A DNA stretch of 47,322 bases. It comes from Candidatus Enterocola intestinipullorum. GTDB taxonomy: Bacteria; Bacteroidota; Bacteroidia; Bacteroidales; Paludibacteraceae. The stretch covers positions 1 through 47,322 of the forward strand of contig JADIMR010000049.1 of NCBI GenBank assembly GCA_017694565.1, given 5' to 3'. A program made the translations under genes and the position numbers. Shown one piece after another: positions 29,423-39,142 of the stretch (position 1 is the stretch's first letter; the number at the start of each line of letters is the position of its first letter). Below the pieces are notes generated by a model that saw only the letters and a list, made by a program, of their open reading frames with translations, was not told the DNA's origin and did not search any database.

Positions 29423-29447
29423 ACTATCCACTAACCACTAACCACTA
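29423..29447 (+). repeat. Heptamer array beginning at the GH3 stop codon
   Basis: CTATCCACTAACCACTAACCACTA; minus strand TAG-TGGTTAGTGGTTAGTGGATAG. Confidence 0.8.
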
Positions 29448-31685
29448 CTCACCAAGGTAAAAACCTTTGCCTGCGCCGACCGCGCTGTTCGGTGCGACCC
29501 ACACGGTGAAATCGCCGGGTTCTGCCACCATCCGCATGTCGGCATTGCAGAATTCAAGCATGTCGGGGGAAATGGTAAACGTAACAGTCGTATCTTCTCC
29601 GGCTTTTATGTCCACCAATTGGAAATCTTTCAACTCCTTTACGGGACGCACCAACGAACCGAAATGGTCGCGGGTGTACAGTTGCACGATTTCAGTACCG
29701 TCGTAATCACCGGTATTCTTGATGTCGCATGTAACCGTGATTTGACCGTCCATCGTAAGGGTGTCCGACGACAACACGGGGTCTGAATATTCAAACGTGG
29801 CGTAGGACAAGCCGTAACCGAATGGCAGCAACGGCGATATGCCGGCATCCAACCAATATGTACAGAAGCCCATCGAAGTTTGTTTCGCTTCCAAGGGAAT
29901 TTCGTCTATCATGGTCGGGCGGTAATCGGCGGGACGGCCGGTGCGGTAGTCGTTATAGTAAATTGGCACTTGGCCGACCATGCTCGGGAACGTAACCGGC
30001 AACTTTCCTTGCGGCACCGTCCGTGCCGACAGAATGTCGGCGATGGCAGGTCCTGCCATCGTCCCGCCGTGCATCGCTATCAGCATGGCATCGGATTTCG
30101 ACAATTCCACCGGCAGGGTATTGGGACGGCCGGACATCACTATGGTTACGACGGGCTTGCCTGTCGCTTCCACCGCCTCCAACAAAGCCGTCTGCGCACC
30201 GGGCAACGATATGTCGGCGCGGCATTTCGCCTCGCCCGACAAAATAGCCTCCTCTCCCAAGAAGAGCAACACTATGTCGGATTGCCTTGCAGCTGCAACC
30301 GCTTTTGCAAAACCCTCCTTGCTGTTGTCGCGGCTGTACTTCGTGCCGGGGGCGTAAATTATCTTGTCGCCGTATTCTTCGCGCAGCGCGGCCAGCGGTG
30401 TTACGCTATGCTCTTTCTCCGCGTCGAAGCACCACGTACCCATTTGGTCGTATGCCGCATCTGCCATCGGGCCTATTACCGCAATCTTGCGTACATCGGG
30501 CTTAATCGGCAGTGTCTTGTCTACATTTTTCACCAAAACCACGCTCTTGGCGGCAGCTTCCCTTGCCATTTGCAAGTGGGCGGGATTATATAAAACCGTA
30601 TCGCGCCCGCTCATGTCGGTATAAGGATTGTCGAACAGCCGCAACTGGTATTTGAGGGTCAGCACACGGCGGCAAGCCTCGTCAATCACGGCTTCGCTGA
30701 CTTCGCCTGCTGCCACGAGCGAATCCAAATAGGCATAATAGCCTCCGCCCATCATGTCCATGTCCACACCTGCATTGATACCGTCGGCAGCGGCTTGCGC
30801 CTTGCTGTCGGAATATCCTTGTACCCAAAGCTGGTCTATCGAGAAATAATCGCTTATTACCATGCCGGGATAATTCCATTCGCCGCGCAACACGTCGCGC
30901 AAGAGGAATTTGCTGCCCGAAACAGGCACACCGTTAAGCTCGTTGAAACCTGCCATGAACGTTGCCACGCCCGCATCGGCGACCGCCTTGAACGGTGGCA
31001 GCACCCAATCCCGCAAACGCTCCTCGGAAACGAACACCGAATTATAATCGCGTCCGCTCTCGACCAAGCCGTAAGCAGCGAAATGTTTGGCACATGCGGC
31101 CACGCGGTCGGCATCAGCCATGTCGTCGCCCTGGAAGCCCTGCACCATTGCCACTCCCAAACGCGAAGTGAGCAGCGCATCCTCTCCGAGGCTCTCCGCT
31201 ATCCTGCCCCAACGCGGTTCGTGGGTAACGTCGATCATCGGGGCGAAAGTGTATTTTATGCCCGAAACGGCCGCTTCGGCCGCAGCTACCTGCGCGCCGG
31301 CCTTCACAACGGACGTATCCCAAGAGCAGGCTTGAGCAAGAGGAATCGGGAAAATGGTTTTATAACCGTGCACCACGTCGCGGGCGATAAGCAACGGTAT
31401 TCCCAAACGGCTTTCTTCCACGGCTATGCGCTGCACCTCGTTTACCCGTTCAGGGGCGCAATTAAGCAGCGAACCTACTCCGCCCTGACGGATGAGTTCA
31501 GGCACGTCTTCCGCTCCCCAGCCGAAATCGCGCTGGTTGAGCTGGCCGATTTTCTCCTGCAATGTCATCAGGGACATCAACGAATCTACTTTTTGGGCAA
31601 TGCTTTTATCGCCACCGGCGTTGTTGCCGCACGATGAAAACGTCAGCGCGACCGCAACGGATAATATTATAAAATGTTTTTTCAT
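29445..31685 (-). CDS. GH3 family beta-glucosidase lipoprotein
   Basis: Lipobox FSSCGNN; GH3 N-domain LIARDVVHGYKTIFPIPLAQACSWD, VISDYFSIDQL, C-domain AVIGPMAD, LPVTFPSMVGQVPIYYNDYRTGRP, FnIII-like C-terminus. Confidence 0.94.
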   Translation of the reverse strand: MKKHFIILSVAVALTFSSCGNNAGGDKSIAQKVDSLMSLMTLQEKIGQLNQRDFGWGAEDVPELIRQGGVGSLLNCAPERVNEVQRIAVEESRLGIPLLIARDVVHGYKTIFPIPLAQACSWDTSVVKAGAQVAAAEAAVSGIKYTFAPMIDVTHEPRWGRIAESLGEDALLTSRLGVAMVQGFQGDDMADADRVAACAKHFAAYGLVESGRDYNSVFVSEERLRDWVLPPFKAVADAGVATFMAGFNELNGVPVSGSKFLLRDVLRGEWNYPGMVISDYFSIDQLWVQGYSDSKAQAAADGINAGVDMDMMGGGYYAYLDSLVAAGEVSEAVIDEACRRVLTLKYQLRLFDNPYTDMSGRDTVLYNPAHLQMAREAAAKSVVLVKNVDKTLPIKPDVRKIAVIGPMADAAYDQMGTWCFDAEKEHSVTPLAALREEYGDKIIYAPGTKYSRDNSKEGFAKAVAAARQSDIVLLFLGEEAILSGEAKCRADISLPGAQTALLEAVEATGKPVVTIVMSGRPNTLPVELSKSDAMLIAMHGGTMAGPAIADILSARTVPQGKLPVTFPSMVGQVPIYYNDYRTGRPADYRPTMIDEIPLEAKQTSMGFCTYWLDAGISPLLPFGYGLSYATFEYSDPVLSSDTLTMDGQITVTCDIKNTGDYDGTEIVQLYTRDHFGSLVRPVKELKDFQLVDIKAGEDTTVTFTISPDMLEFCNADMRMVAEPGDFTVWVAPNSAVGAGKGFYLGE

Positions 31686-31701
31686 AATTTCGGTAATCTA
31701 T

Positions 31702-31744
31702 AACCACTAACCACTGCCGCAAAGCGGCCAACTAACCACTGACC
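31702..31744 (+). repeat. Heptamer array interrupted by GCCGC/GCGGC hairpin
   Basis: TAACCACTAACCACT-GCCGCaaaGCGGC-CAACTAACCACTGACC. Confidence 0.75.
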
Positions 31745-31770
31745 GAATTACAGTTTCACTGTGATTCGGT
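31742..31770 (-). other. Gene-end hairpin embedding the phosphorylase stop codon
   Basis: ACCGAATTACAGT-ttc-ACTGTGATTCGGT: 13-bp arms, one mismatch; stop TAA (31748-31750) lies in the stem. Confidence 0.75.
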
Positions 31771-34700
31771 TAACAAAGCCGTCGCGGGCGAAAATGTGCG
31801 CGGAAGTTTCCGCATCCAACTGCAAGCCCTGCATGTCGCGGCTGCTGCCGTCGGCAAAGTCCAATCCTACTGTACCCTGCCCGTCCTGCTTGTAAACCAC
31901 GGGGCAATGGCACAGTGTAAAGCGCAATTCCTTGGTTTCCGAATCGAAATCCTTGTCTTTCAGCATCAGGCTGTTGAAAGAAATCTTCCCGTCCTCGACT
32001 TTCACTCCGAGCTCGAAGAAACGGTTTATGATGTCTTCCTTTACCTGTCCCGTCATGCCGGGCTGCTGGACTCCCGCCATCGACGGGGTATGCGAATAGG
32101 CATCAAAAGGAAACGCTCCGTAAACATCGGGGGTCTTGTGCGCACCGATACCGTCGCGTATGTCGTAATAAGCAGCCTTCAAGGCTTCCACGGTTTCCGC
32201 ATCCGCACCGTCTTCCACTGCTTTTTGCACATTCTCGCCTACGGCAAGCAACAATTTTGAAACCATGTGCCAGTAAATGCAGCCCAAACCCTCGTATTTG
32301 TAGAATGTACCGCTTCGTCCGGTAAACGCCCTGTGGTTGAAAACCTTTTCGTACAAGTCGAGCAACTGGCGGCGTTCCTCGGTCGAAGGCACGACAGGTA
32401 GTTTGTCCAAAGCTTCCGACAGCAGGCGGGCGTTGCGAAAATCGGCATTGAAGTGCATTCCTCCTTTTTCGTCGGTCATGATTATTCCTTTCACGGCCGA
32501 GAATTTCCTTACTACCGGCAAATCCTTGTCAGCGGATGAAATATTGTTTTTTTCGGAGAACAGCGGCAACTTCTTGTTAGGATAAAGTATGTAACTGTTC
32601 TGGTCGGCACGGTAAAGCGAACTTGCCCTCAGGCTCTTCAACAAATCGAGGACTTCTGCCGGCGTAAGTTGCAATGCCGACAGCACCGCTACCTGTCCTT
32701 CCAACATTTCATAAAGGCGGGTAATCCTTATGCCGCCATCGTAATATTCTATCAGATTATAAGCATGGTACATGCCGTCCTCGCGTTTGTTCTTGGCGAT
32801 GGACTCGTCCAAGTATACCAGTACGGCACTGAAAAATTCCACGAGCGAAGATTTCGATATGCCTTGCTTTGCTCCGGTAAACCCTGCATAAACCTCGTTG
32901 CGGTATTCCTCGGCAGCCTTGCCCATCGCATCCGCGAAACTGCGGCGCGAAGCATCGTCGAACTCCATTTTGGCAAACGGCATGAAATTCCTCAGCGTAG
33001 CCGACACCTTGGCAAAGTAAGCGGCCATCTCGCCGGAAAGTTCGAACTCGTTGTCGTCGGCAGTTTCAAATATGTTTTTCATGAATGCCGCATACCTGCG
33101 CATATAGTACAATGTAACCATTGAAGCTCCGTAACCGACAAGTGCGTTGTTCGCATCGTTCCATTCGGGACGCAGGGTGTTCATCCAAATTCCTGCTTCG
33201 GGAATGAAGTCCGTAAGTTTCGCAAGGTAGCTTACAAGGATTTTTTCCGTGAAAGTCGCTAACAAGACCTCTCCGTCCTTGTCCAATACAAGACGTGCGT
33301 CCTGCCCGTATGAAGGCAACATTTCGAAAATCCTCTTGTGCAGGTTGTCGTCGAAATACACCGAGTTTTTCGGGTCGGCGACTATTTCTGAGTATTTCTT
33401 GAATTTATACGGCACGTTGGCGTATGCGAACACGGCCTCGTTGAAATATTGCTTCAAGCTTCCGGGATAATATTTCTGGGCCAATTCCATCAGTTTCAAC
33501 AGGTATATTATCTGATGGTCGCCCCAATAACCGATATTCGACCACGGATTTTCGGGTTCGATAACCTCCCAGTCAATGCCTTCGCTGGTTACCTTGTAGG
33601 GATTGTAACCGTCCACAGTCGTCGCATTGAGGAATTTCGCTATTATGCCGCACAAATATTGCGGGTAGGACAACGACAGGGCTTCCCAATTCTGGAATAT
33701 GTCGCGCCAGTTGCCTTGATAAGAAATTATGCGTTTGCCGTTTTCGTCGTTTACCTTTATGTCGAACAAGTTCCACGGGCGCGACGGATCGCCATGCCTG
33801 CGGCTGAATGTCAGTGGCAGGTACTCGTAATACAAACGCAAAAGCTGTTTGTCCCCGGTGGCCTTTACCTTTTCGCCCAAATCCCCGTAATCGATGTCGG
33901 CCGGGAGCGCGTCGAGGAATGCCGCTTGACGCTCCGCGAGTTTTTTGTTGAATACGGATATGTGTTTTTTGAACTTGTCCGTGGAGATATTGTAATTGTC
34001 GCAATAGAAACCACCGCGCATGGTATTGAACATGCAATTGGCAAAATGGCGTGCCATGTCGGCCTCGTCGCCTGTCTGCTGCAAGCCGTCCACTTCCCCT
34101 ACAATTTCCACTATCTCTTTCGTACCTGCGGCGATTTCGGACTCCAAGTCGGCGGCAATGTCCTTGCCCGACATTATATAGTCTTTCAACTTGCACAGCT
34201 TCACGGCATCGAATGCCACGTCGGCGACAAAATACCATGTTTTGGAACCGCCCGCACCGAGGGAGAAACTCTTATGTACGAACATAGCACCGCGCACGCC
34301 TTTCGATTCCGTTTCGGGAACAACGTCGCCGCCCTTGCGGAACTTGTCTATCTGGGTCGAACTCAAAAGGTAGTCGGCGGCAGGCATACCCGCGCACCAC
34401 ACCACATTGCAACGCAGGGACTCGCTCGGCTCTGCAACGTCGGCAAGTATCGATTCCATGCGGAACAAGGCGAGCGGCAACCCTGCAACCATTTCCGTTT
34501 TCTTGTAAGCGTCCACAAGACACGAAAGCCTTGCCTGCGTGATTTGTTCAACGCCGTCGGGCAACAGGTTTTGCAAACCGTCGAGAATTTCGACCTCGGC
34601 TTGCGCGCTCGAAATGTTTTGCAACGTGCTGCGTTTTATGAAACCGGAACGAGCGGCATTGCAATAGCAATACGAAAAGCTCAAACCCAAGCTGCGGTTC

Positions 34701-35107
34701 TCTTCGGTAAATATTATCTTGTTGCCGACAGTGCTTTTCGCAATGGAGCGTTTCACGTCGTATGCGCCGCACTGACGGTCGGAAAACGGCTCCCAAAGAT
34801 AAACGTCTCCGTCCTTCCTTACCCTCACGATTGTCTTGCTGCCCGTGGTTTCGTAAGCCTCGGTTATCTTGTCGTCGGTGTAATAAGGGAACAATGCCTT
34901 GTTGGGATTTTGCCTGCCGGCCGTTATGCCGCCGCTCGACGACAGATATGTCCAAATGTCGCAGTTGGACGACAAACTGATAAAGAACGGCAACATTTTG
35001 TCGTAGTTGTCGATTTTGTAAAACTTTTCGCCGTTTATATCAATAAAAGAGCCCTTAACATCTTCCGTATTGAAGTTCAATGCTGTTTTTCCTGAAAACA
35101 AAGTCAT
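31748..35107 (-). CDS. GH94/GH149/GH161-like glycoside phosphorylase (candidate beta-1,3-oligoglucan phosphorylase)
   Basis: 1119 aa without signal peptide; SSSGGITAGRQNPNKALFPYYTDDKI, ISYQGNWRDIFQNWEAL, RPEWNDANNALVGYG; context with GH16/GH3. Confidence 0.75.
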   Translation of the reverse strand: MTLFSGKTALNFNTEDVKGSFIDINGEKFYKIDNYDKMLPFFISLSSNCDIWTYLSSSGGITAGRQNPNKALFPYYTDDKITEAYETTGSKTIVRVRKDGDVYLWEPFSDRQCGAYDVKRSIAKSTVGNKIIFTEENRSLGLSFSYCYCNAARSGFIKRSTLQNISSAQAEVEILDGLQNLLPDGVEQITQARLSCLVDAYKKTEMVAGLPLALFRMESILADVAEPSESLRCNVVWCAGMPAADYLLSSTQIDKFRKGGDVVPETESKGVRGAMFVHKSFSLGAGGSKTWYFVADVAFDAVKLCKLKDYIMSGKDIAADLESEIAAGTKEIVEIVGEVDGLQQTGDEADMARHFANCMFNTMRGGFYCDNYNISTDKFKKHISVFNKKLAERQAAFLDALPADIDYGDLGEKVKATGDKQLLRLYYEYLPLTFSRRHGDPSRPWNLFDIKVNDENGKRIISYQGNWRDIFQNWEALSLSYPQYLCGIIAKFLNATTVDGYNPYKVTSEGIDWEVIEPENPWSNIGYWGDHQIIYLLKLMELAQKYYPGSLKQYFNEAVFAYANVPYKFKKYSEIVADPKNSVYFDDNLHKRIFEMLPSYGQDARLVLDKDGEVLLATFTEKILVSYLAKLTDFIPEAGIWMNTLRPEWNDANNALVGYGASMVTLYYMRRYAAFMKNIFETADDNEFELSGEMAAYFAKVSATLRNFMPFAKMEFDDASRRSFADAMGKAAEEYRNEVYAGFTGAKQGISKSSLVEFFSAVLVYLDESIAKNKREDGMYHAYNLIEYYDGGIRITRLYEMLEGQVAVLSALQLTPAEVLDLLKSLRASSLYRADQNSYILYPNKKLPLFSEKNNISSADKDLPVVRKFSAVKGIIMTDEKGGMHFNADFRNARLLSEALDKLPVVPSTEERRQLLDLYEKVFNHRAFTGRSGTFYKYEGLGCIYWHMVSKLLLAVGENVQKAVEDGADAETVEALKAAYYDIRDGIGAHKTPDVYGAFPFDAYSHTPSMAGVQQPGMTGQVKEDIINRFFELGVKVEDGKISFNSLMLKDKDFDSETKELRFTLCHCPVVYKQDGQGTVGLDFADGSSRDMQGLQLDAETSAHIFARDGFVNRITVKL

Positions 35108-35138
35108 ATTCTTGATTTTTTAATTATTACGATCGTTT

Positions 35139-36569
35139 TTACTTATTTCCACGGATTTCTATTTCTTCCTCAACAACAATTATGGTTTCCTTTTCCACCA
35201 TGACACTTTCCATCTCCCTTTTCCTGTCCAAATCCGCTTTCATGCAGGCAATGGTGTCATTGTCGATATTATATCCGATGAGCAGGAATCCGCACGAAGC
35301 ATACAGTATACCGGGAATCACGCTCACCAACAAGCGGATGCCGAGTATGGCCGAATCCTCCTGCACGGCGGCGTTCGCTACGAAATGTGAAATACCCAAA
35401 ATCCAGCTTGCGCCGGCTGCTCCTATCGCCCATCCCAATTTCTGTGCAAGCACGGCGGCCGAAAAACACAGTCCCGTGGTGCGGCGGCCGAGTTTCCATT
35501 CCCCGTAATCGGCACTGTCGGCAATCATCGTCCACAACAACGGCACTGCCGGGGCGTATGCCATCTTGGCAAGGACATTGAAAATATAAATCCATGTTAT
35601 GTTTTCTCCCGCGAAGAAAATAAGGATGAAGAAAACTCCCGATATAAGCGAACTGCCCATATACACCAACTTGTTTCCGAAACGTTTTGCAAGCGGTTTC
35701 GACAAAGGCAATGCCACTATGAGGGCTATCGTCCCGACTATGTTGAAAATCTGCACCTGTTCCTCATCGGCGATGTAATACTTGAAGAAATAAGCAATCG
35801 CAGCGTTCTGCATCGCGAACATTATGAACGACACTATGCCCACCAATACCAAAACAACCCAAGGCTTGTTCATGAACAGGAACTTGAAATCCTTCAACAC
35901 CGAACTGTCCTGCTGCTTGGGAGCCGGTATGCGTTCCTTGGTCGTGAGGAATGCTATGAGGAAGAACACCAAGCTCAAAACGGCGAACAATGCCACCGTA
36001 TATTGATAGCCCTTGGCCTGGTTCACTTCGCCGCCGTCCAACGCTCCGAAATAATTGACAAGATACAACGCTCCGCCGGTTACGATGAACTGCCCGACGT
36101 AGGCCGCGATGAAACGGTAGGTGTTAAGGCTCGCCCGCTCGAAACTGTCGTTGGTCATCACTGCCGCCATCGATGAATAAGGCAGGTTGATGAAAGCATA
36201 CGCGGTACGCAACAACAAACAGGTTACAAGCGCGTAAACCACCTTGCCGTCCGCTCCGAAATCCGGGGTGGAAAACGCCAACACGGCCAATATCGCGTAG
36301 GGTACGGCACCGAACAACAGATACGGGCGGAATTTGCCCCAACGGGAGTTGGTACGGTCGGAAATCACGCCCACCACGGGATCCATTATAGCATCCCATA
36401 TACTGCCGACAAACATTATTATGCCTGCCCACGCAGGAGACAAGCCGTAAATGTCGGTATAAAAAATAAGCAGCCAGAAACCCACCAAGTCCCACACGAA
36501 ATGCGAGGCGGTGTCGCCGAGGCTGTAACCCAATTTTTCCTTTATGGAAAGTTTTATTACGTTGCTCAT
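35139..36569 (-). CDS. MFS/GPH-family sugar transporter (MelB-like)
   Basis: KLGYSLGDTASHFVWDLVGFWLLIFYTDIYGLSPAWAG, WDAIMDPVVGVISDRTNSRWGKFRPYLLFGAVPYA. Confidence 0.92.
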   Translation of the reverse strand: MSNVIKLSIKEKLGYSLGDTASHFVWDLVGFWLLIFYTDIYGLSPAWAGIIMFVGSIWDAIMDPVVGVISDRTNSRWGKFRPYLLFGAVPYAILAVLAFSTPDFGADGKVVYALVTCLLLRTAYAFINLPYSSMAAVMTNDSFERASLNTYRFIAAYVGQFIVTGGALYLVNYFGALDGGEVNQAKGYQYTVALFAVLSLVFFLIAFLTTKERIPAPKQQDSSVLKDFKFLFMNKPWVVLVLVGIVSFIMFAMQNAAIAYFFKYYIADEEQVQIFNIVGTIALIVALPLSKPLAKRFGNKLVYMGSSLISGVFFILIFFAGENITWIYIFNVLAKMAYAPAVPLLWTMIADSADYGEWKLGRRTTGLCFSAAVLAQKLGWAIGAAGASWILGISHFVANAAVQEDSAILGIRLLVSVIPGILYASCGFLLIGYNIDNDTIACMKADLDRKREMESVMVEKETIIVVEEEIEIRGNK

Positions 36570-36734
36570 TTCAACAATTTATGATTTATGATAAAAATCG
36601 ATGTATGTCCATAGTGTCCGGAAATCCTGTCTTCGACCACCCCTGTCAAAGAAAAGAATAGTGGATAGCGGTCATTTTATCCGGCCACTATCCACTGCGG
36701 CTACGCCGCTTATATTGAAACAAGAAAATTCATC

Positions 36735-37808
36735 TTATTTTTTTATTATCAACTGTTCGCCCTCGTCTCCCCTTTGGTATATGCGCACAAAGTCGATATA
36801 CATTTTCGAGGGAGTGCCGTCTTCGGCCAATGCCCCGGTTTGCAAGATGTGTTGGAAATTCTTCCAATCCTCGCTTATCACTTCGGGATATTTGTCGGTA
36901 TCCGAACCGGGCAGTCCCGTAAACGCTCCGCCGACTGCAAGGTTGGCGATTATGAAGAACGGATGGTTGAAATAATTGCCGGGATCGTTCTCTATGCCCT
37001 TATATGTGGTTGCCAAGGAGAAATAGGGTTTCACGTCCGGATCCTTGTCCCTGTCCAAATACATTTGCAAGGAATCTGCAGTCCATACAAGGCTGAACAA
37101 GTGGAAGTCTTCCTGCAAACTGCTGTCGGCCGTGAAATTGCCGGCCGTATTGGGATATGCCCCGTTGTTGAAATCTTCCCCCCAGTGGCATGCACCGTTG
37201 AAATAGCGGTCTTGAATGGAATCCTTTATACCGTTGGCATGTCCCATTTCGAGTATGTCTATTTCGCCGCACTTGGGCCACACGACTACGTTTGACGCGC
37301 TGTCGTTCTTTACGGAAGACTCGAAACTGTCGTCATTGCCCATGTTTTGCACGCTGTTGGCTCCCAACATCCAGAAAGCAGGCCACAAGCCGTCTGCCGT
37401 GCGCGGCACTTTTACACGGGCTTCGATAACGCCGTACTGTACTGCCAATTTACCTGCCGTGTTCACTCTCGCCGATGTAGCGGGACGGTTTTTATAATTT
37501 TCCTTTCGGGCGTTCAAAACCATACATTTCTCACCTGTCGGGGCTTGTTCCAACGTTACGTTCTTCGGTGCATAATACTGCATTTCCCAATTGCCCCCGC
37601 CACGGGAATTGTCCTCGAAATTCCATATCGAAGTGTCGATGCTGTCGCCATCGAACTGGTCGTACCACACCAATTTATAACCTTCCGCTTCCGCCCAGCC
37701 AGTAGGCATTGCTTCTTTTTCGACTGCCTGCTGCTTTTCGTTGCAGCCCGCCAACAACATCGCCGACAATATCCCGGCGAATAAATACGAATGTCTCATT
37801 TCAACCAT
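36735..37808 (-). CDS. GH16 family lipoprotein
   Basis: Lipobox LLAGC; GH16 motif GEIDILEMGHANG; YKLVWYDQFDGDSIDTSIWNFE. Confidence 0.92.
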   Translation of the reverse strand: MVEMRHSYLFAGILSAMLLAGCNEKQQAVEKEAMPTGWAEAEGYKLVWYDQFDGDSIDTSIWNFEDNSRGGGNWEMQYYAPKNVTLEQAPTGEKCMVLNARKENYKNRPATSARVNTAGKLAVQYGVIEARVKVPRTADGLWPAFWMLGANSVQNMGNDDSFESSVKNDSASNVVVWPKCGEIDILEMGHANGIKDSIQDRYFNGACHWGEDFNNGAYPNTAGNFTADSSLQEDFHLFSLVWTADSLQMYLDRDKDPDVKPYFSLATTYKGIENDPGNYFNHPFFIIANLAVGGAFTGLPGSDTDKYPEVISEDWKNFQHILQTGALAEDGTPSKMYIDFVRIYQRGDEGEQLIIKK

Positions 37809-37963
37809 GTATATTATTAATTTTTAATTTTATTCCAAAACTTTGTCCATATTTTTAAACCCTTTTATACACTACCATTATGAAACATTAAGATTATCAG
37901 AGATATCGGTATCAGCAATCAGCGACAAAACGAATTTAGTCGTGTCGGCACAATGTAAATGGT

Positions 37964-38028
37964 GGTCGCCCCCTCTGGGGGCAGGAAATTCTTAATTAAA
38001 GAAGAATTTCCGGGGGATTAGACAATGG
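37964..38028 (-). repeat. Modular variable-hairpin repeat, copy A4 (inverted)
   Basis: GGTCGCCCCCTCTGGGGGCA-[GGAAATTCTT aattaaag AAGAATTTCC]-GGGGGATTAGACAATGG. Confidence 0.9.
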
Positions 38029-38030
38029 AT

Positions 38031-38063
38031 AGAAGTGATTGGCGCTACACGCAAATCACTTCT
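38031..38063 (-). other. Gene-end hairpin embedding a GH16 stop codon
   Basis: AGAAGTGATT-ggcgctacacgca-AATCACTTCT; stop codon at 38056-38058 lies in the stem. Confidence 0.8.
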
Positions 38064-39024
38064 TTTGGTAGATTCTCACGTAATCCACCCACATACTTGC
38101 TTTGAAATCGTTTTCTTCGTTGAGCGCGGTAATCTCGTCTGCCTTGAATATACCCGGGAAATTTCCTCCTACCGCAAGGTTGAGTATCACGAAATACGGC
38201 ACCTGCAAATAGTTGCCCGGAACGGTCGGATCGTCAGGTTTGACCTCGGACACATCGATTGTAAAATACGGCGGTATGTCGGGATATTTGTCCAAATCCA
38301 CATAGCAACTGCCTGATTTGTCATCCCATATCCATGTGAACAAGTGGTACTCGCCGTCTTGCATGGTATAGCCGTAAGTCGTACTTTGGGCATGTTGCTT
38401 GTGCTGGTCCCAACGCGGTCCCCAATGGAAAGCTCCATTGAAATATTTCCCCGCACCCTCTTCTCCGAGACGATAGCTGTTGGAGTGTCCCATTTCAAGT
38501 ATGTCGAACTCGCCGCACGCGGGCCAGCCCACTTCATCGAAGTTGTTGCCCATCGCCCACCATGCCGGCCACAATCCTTTGTAGGTATTCGGCATTTTAA
38601 TCAATGCCTCGAATTTGCCTTGTTTGAATGCCACCTTGTTTTTAGTGTTTACACGGCCCGATGTGAAGTTTTTGCCGTTATACAGTTCCTTTTCCCGCTG
38701 TGCCGTAAGAACCAAGCACCTGCGGTTGGTTTCAGGGTCGGTTTGTATGCTCACGTTGTCGCGGCGGTAATATTGCAGCTCGTTGTTGCCGCCCCCGTTG
38801 CCGTTTACCTCTATGTTCCAGTCTTCTTCATTAAGCACTTCACCGTCGAACAGGTCTTCCCAAACCAACACATAGCCGTCTGTTTCGCCGGACCCTTCTT
38901 GTGAGGGCATGGTAGGAGCAGGGGGATCCGGTTCGCCTTCGTCGCCGCCTTTTTGTTCGCAGGCCGCAAACATCAGTGCCACAGCCGCCGCAGCCGCCAT
39001 ATAAAAGAATTTGCTGAATTTCAT
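38056..39024 (-). CDS. GH16 family lipoprotein
   Basis: MKFSKFFYMAAAAAVALMFAACEQKGG lipoprotein leader; GEFDILEMGHSN catalytic motif; ORF extends to 39081. Confidence 0.92.
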   Translation of the reverse strand: MKFSKFFYMAAAAAVALMFAACEQKGGDEGEPDPPAPTMPSQEGSGETDGYVLVWEDLFDGEVLNEEDWNIEVNGNGGGNNELQYYRRDNVSIQTDPETNRRCLVLTAQREKELYNGKNFTSGRVNTKNKVAFKQGKFEALIKMPNTYKGLWPAWWAMGNNFDEVGWPACGEFDILEMGHSNSYRLGEEGAGKYFNGAFHWGPRWDQHKQHAQSTTYGYTMQDGEYHLFTWIWDDKSGSCYVDLDKYPDIPPYFTIDVSEVKPDDPTVPGNYLQVPYFVILNLAVGGNFPGIFKADEITALNEENDFKASMWVDYVRIYQKK

Positions 39025-39037
39025 AGTATATTGATTT
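38946..39037 (-). repeat. Duplicated leader cassette, copy 1
   Basis: 92 bp nearly identical (2 differences) to 40178-40269; covers upstream region, start and signal peptide. Confidence 0.9.
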
Positions 39038-39065
39038 TTTAGTTTCTTTCTAACCACTAACCACT

Positions 39066-39091
39066 GCGGCAACGCCGCCACTATCCACTAC
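39066..39091 (+). repeat. Heptamer units interrupted by GCGGC/GCCGC hairpin
   Basis: ...AACCACTAACCACT-GCGGCaacGCCGC-CACTATCCACTA. Confidence 0.7.
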
Positions 39092-39142
39092 GGATGTATG
39101 AATTGGAATAATCGCTCTGCGATTATTCCAATTCATACATCC
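39092..39142 (-). other. 24-bp perfect gene-end hairpin copying the last codons and stop of a GH16 gene
   Basis: GGATGTATGAATTGGAATAATCGC-tct-GCGATTATTCCAATTCATACATCC; the right arm contains stop 39123-39125 and the codons for RMYELE. Confidence 0.92.

Noticed and set aside
33449-35095. 548-aa plus-strand ORF
   Set aside because: Fully antisense to the phosphorylase gene; low-complexity shadow translation from codon bias, with no recognisable domain.
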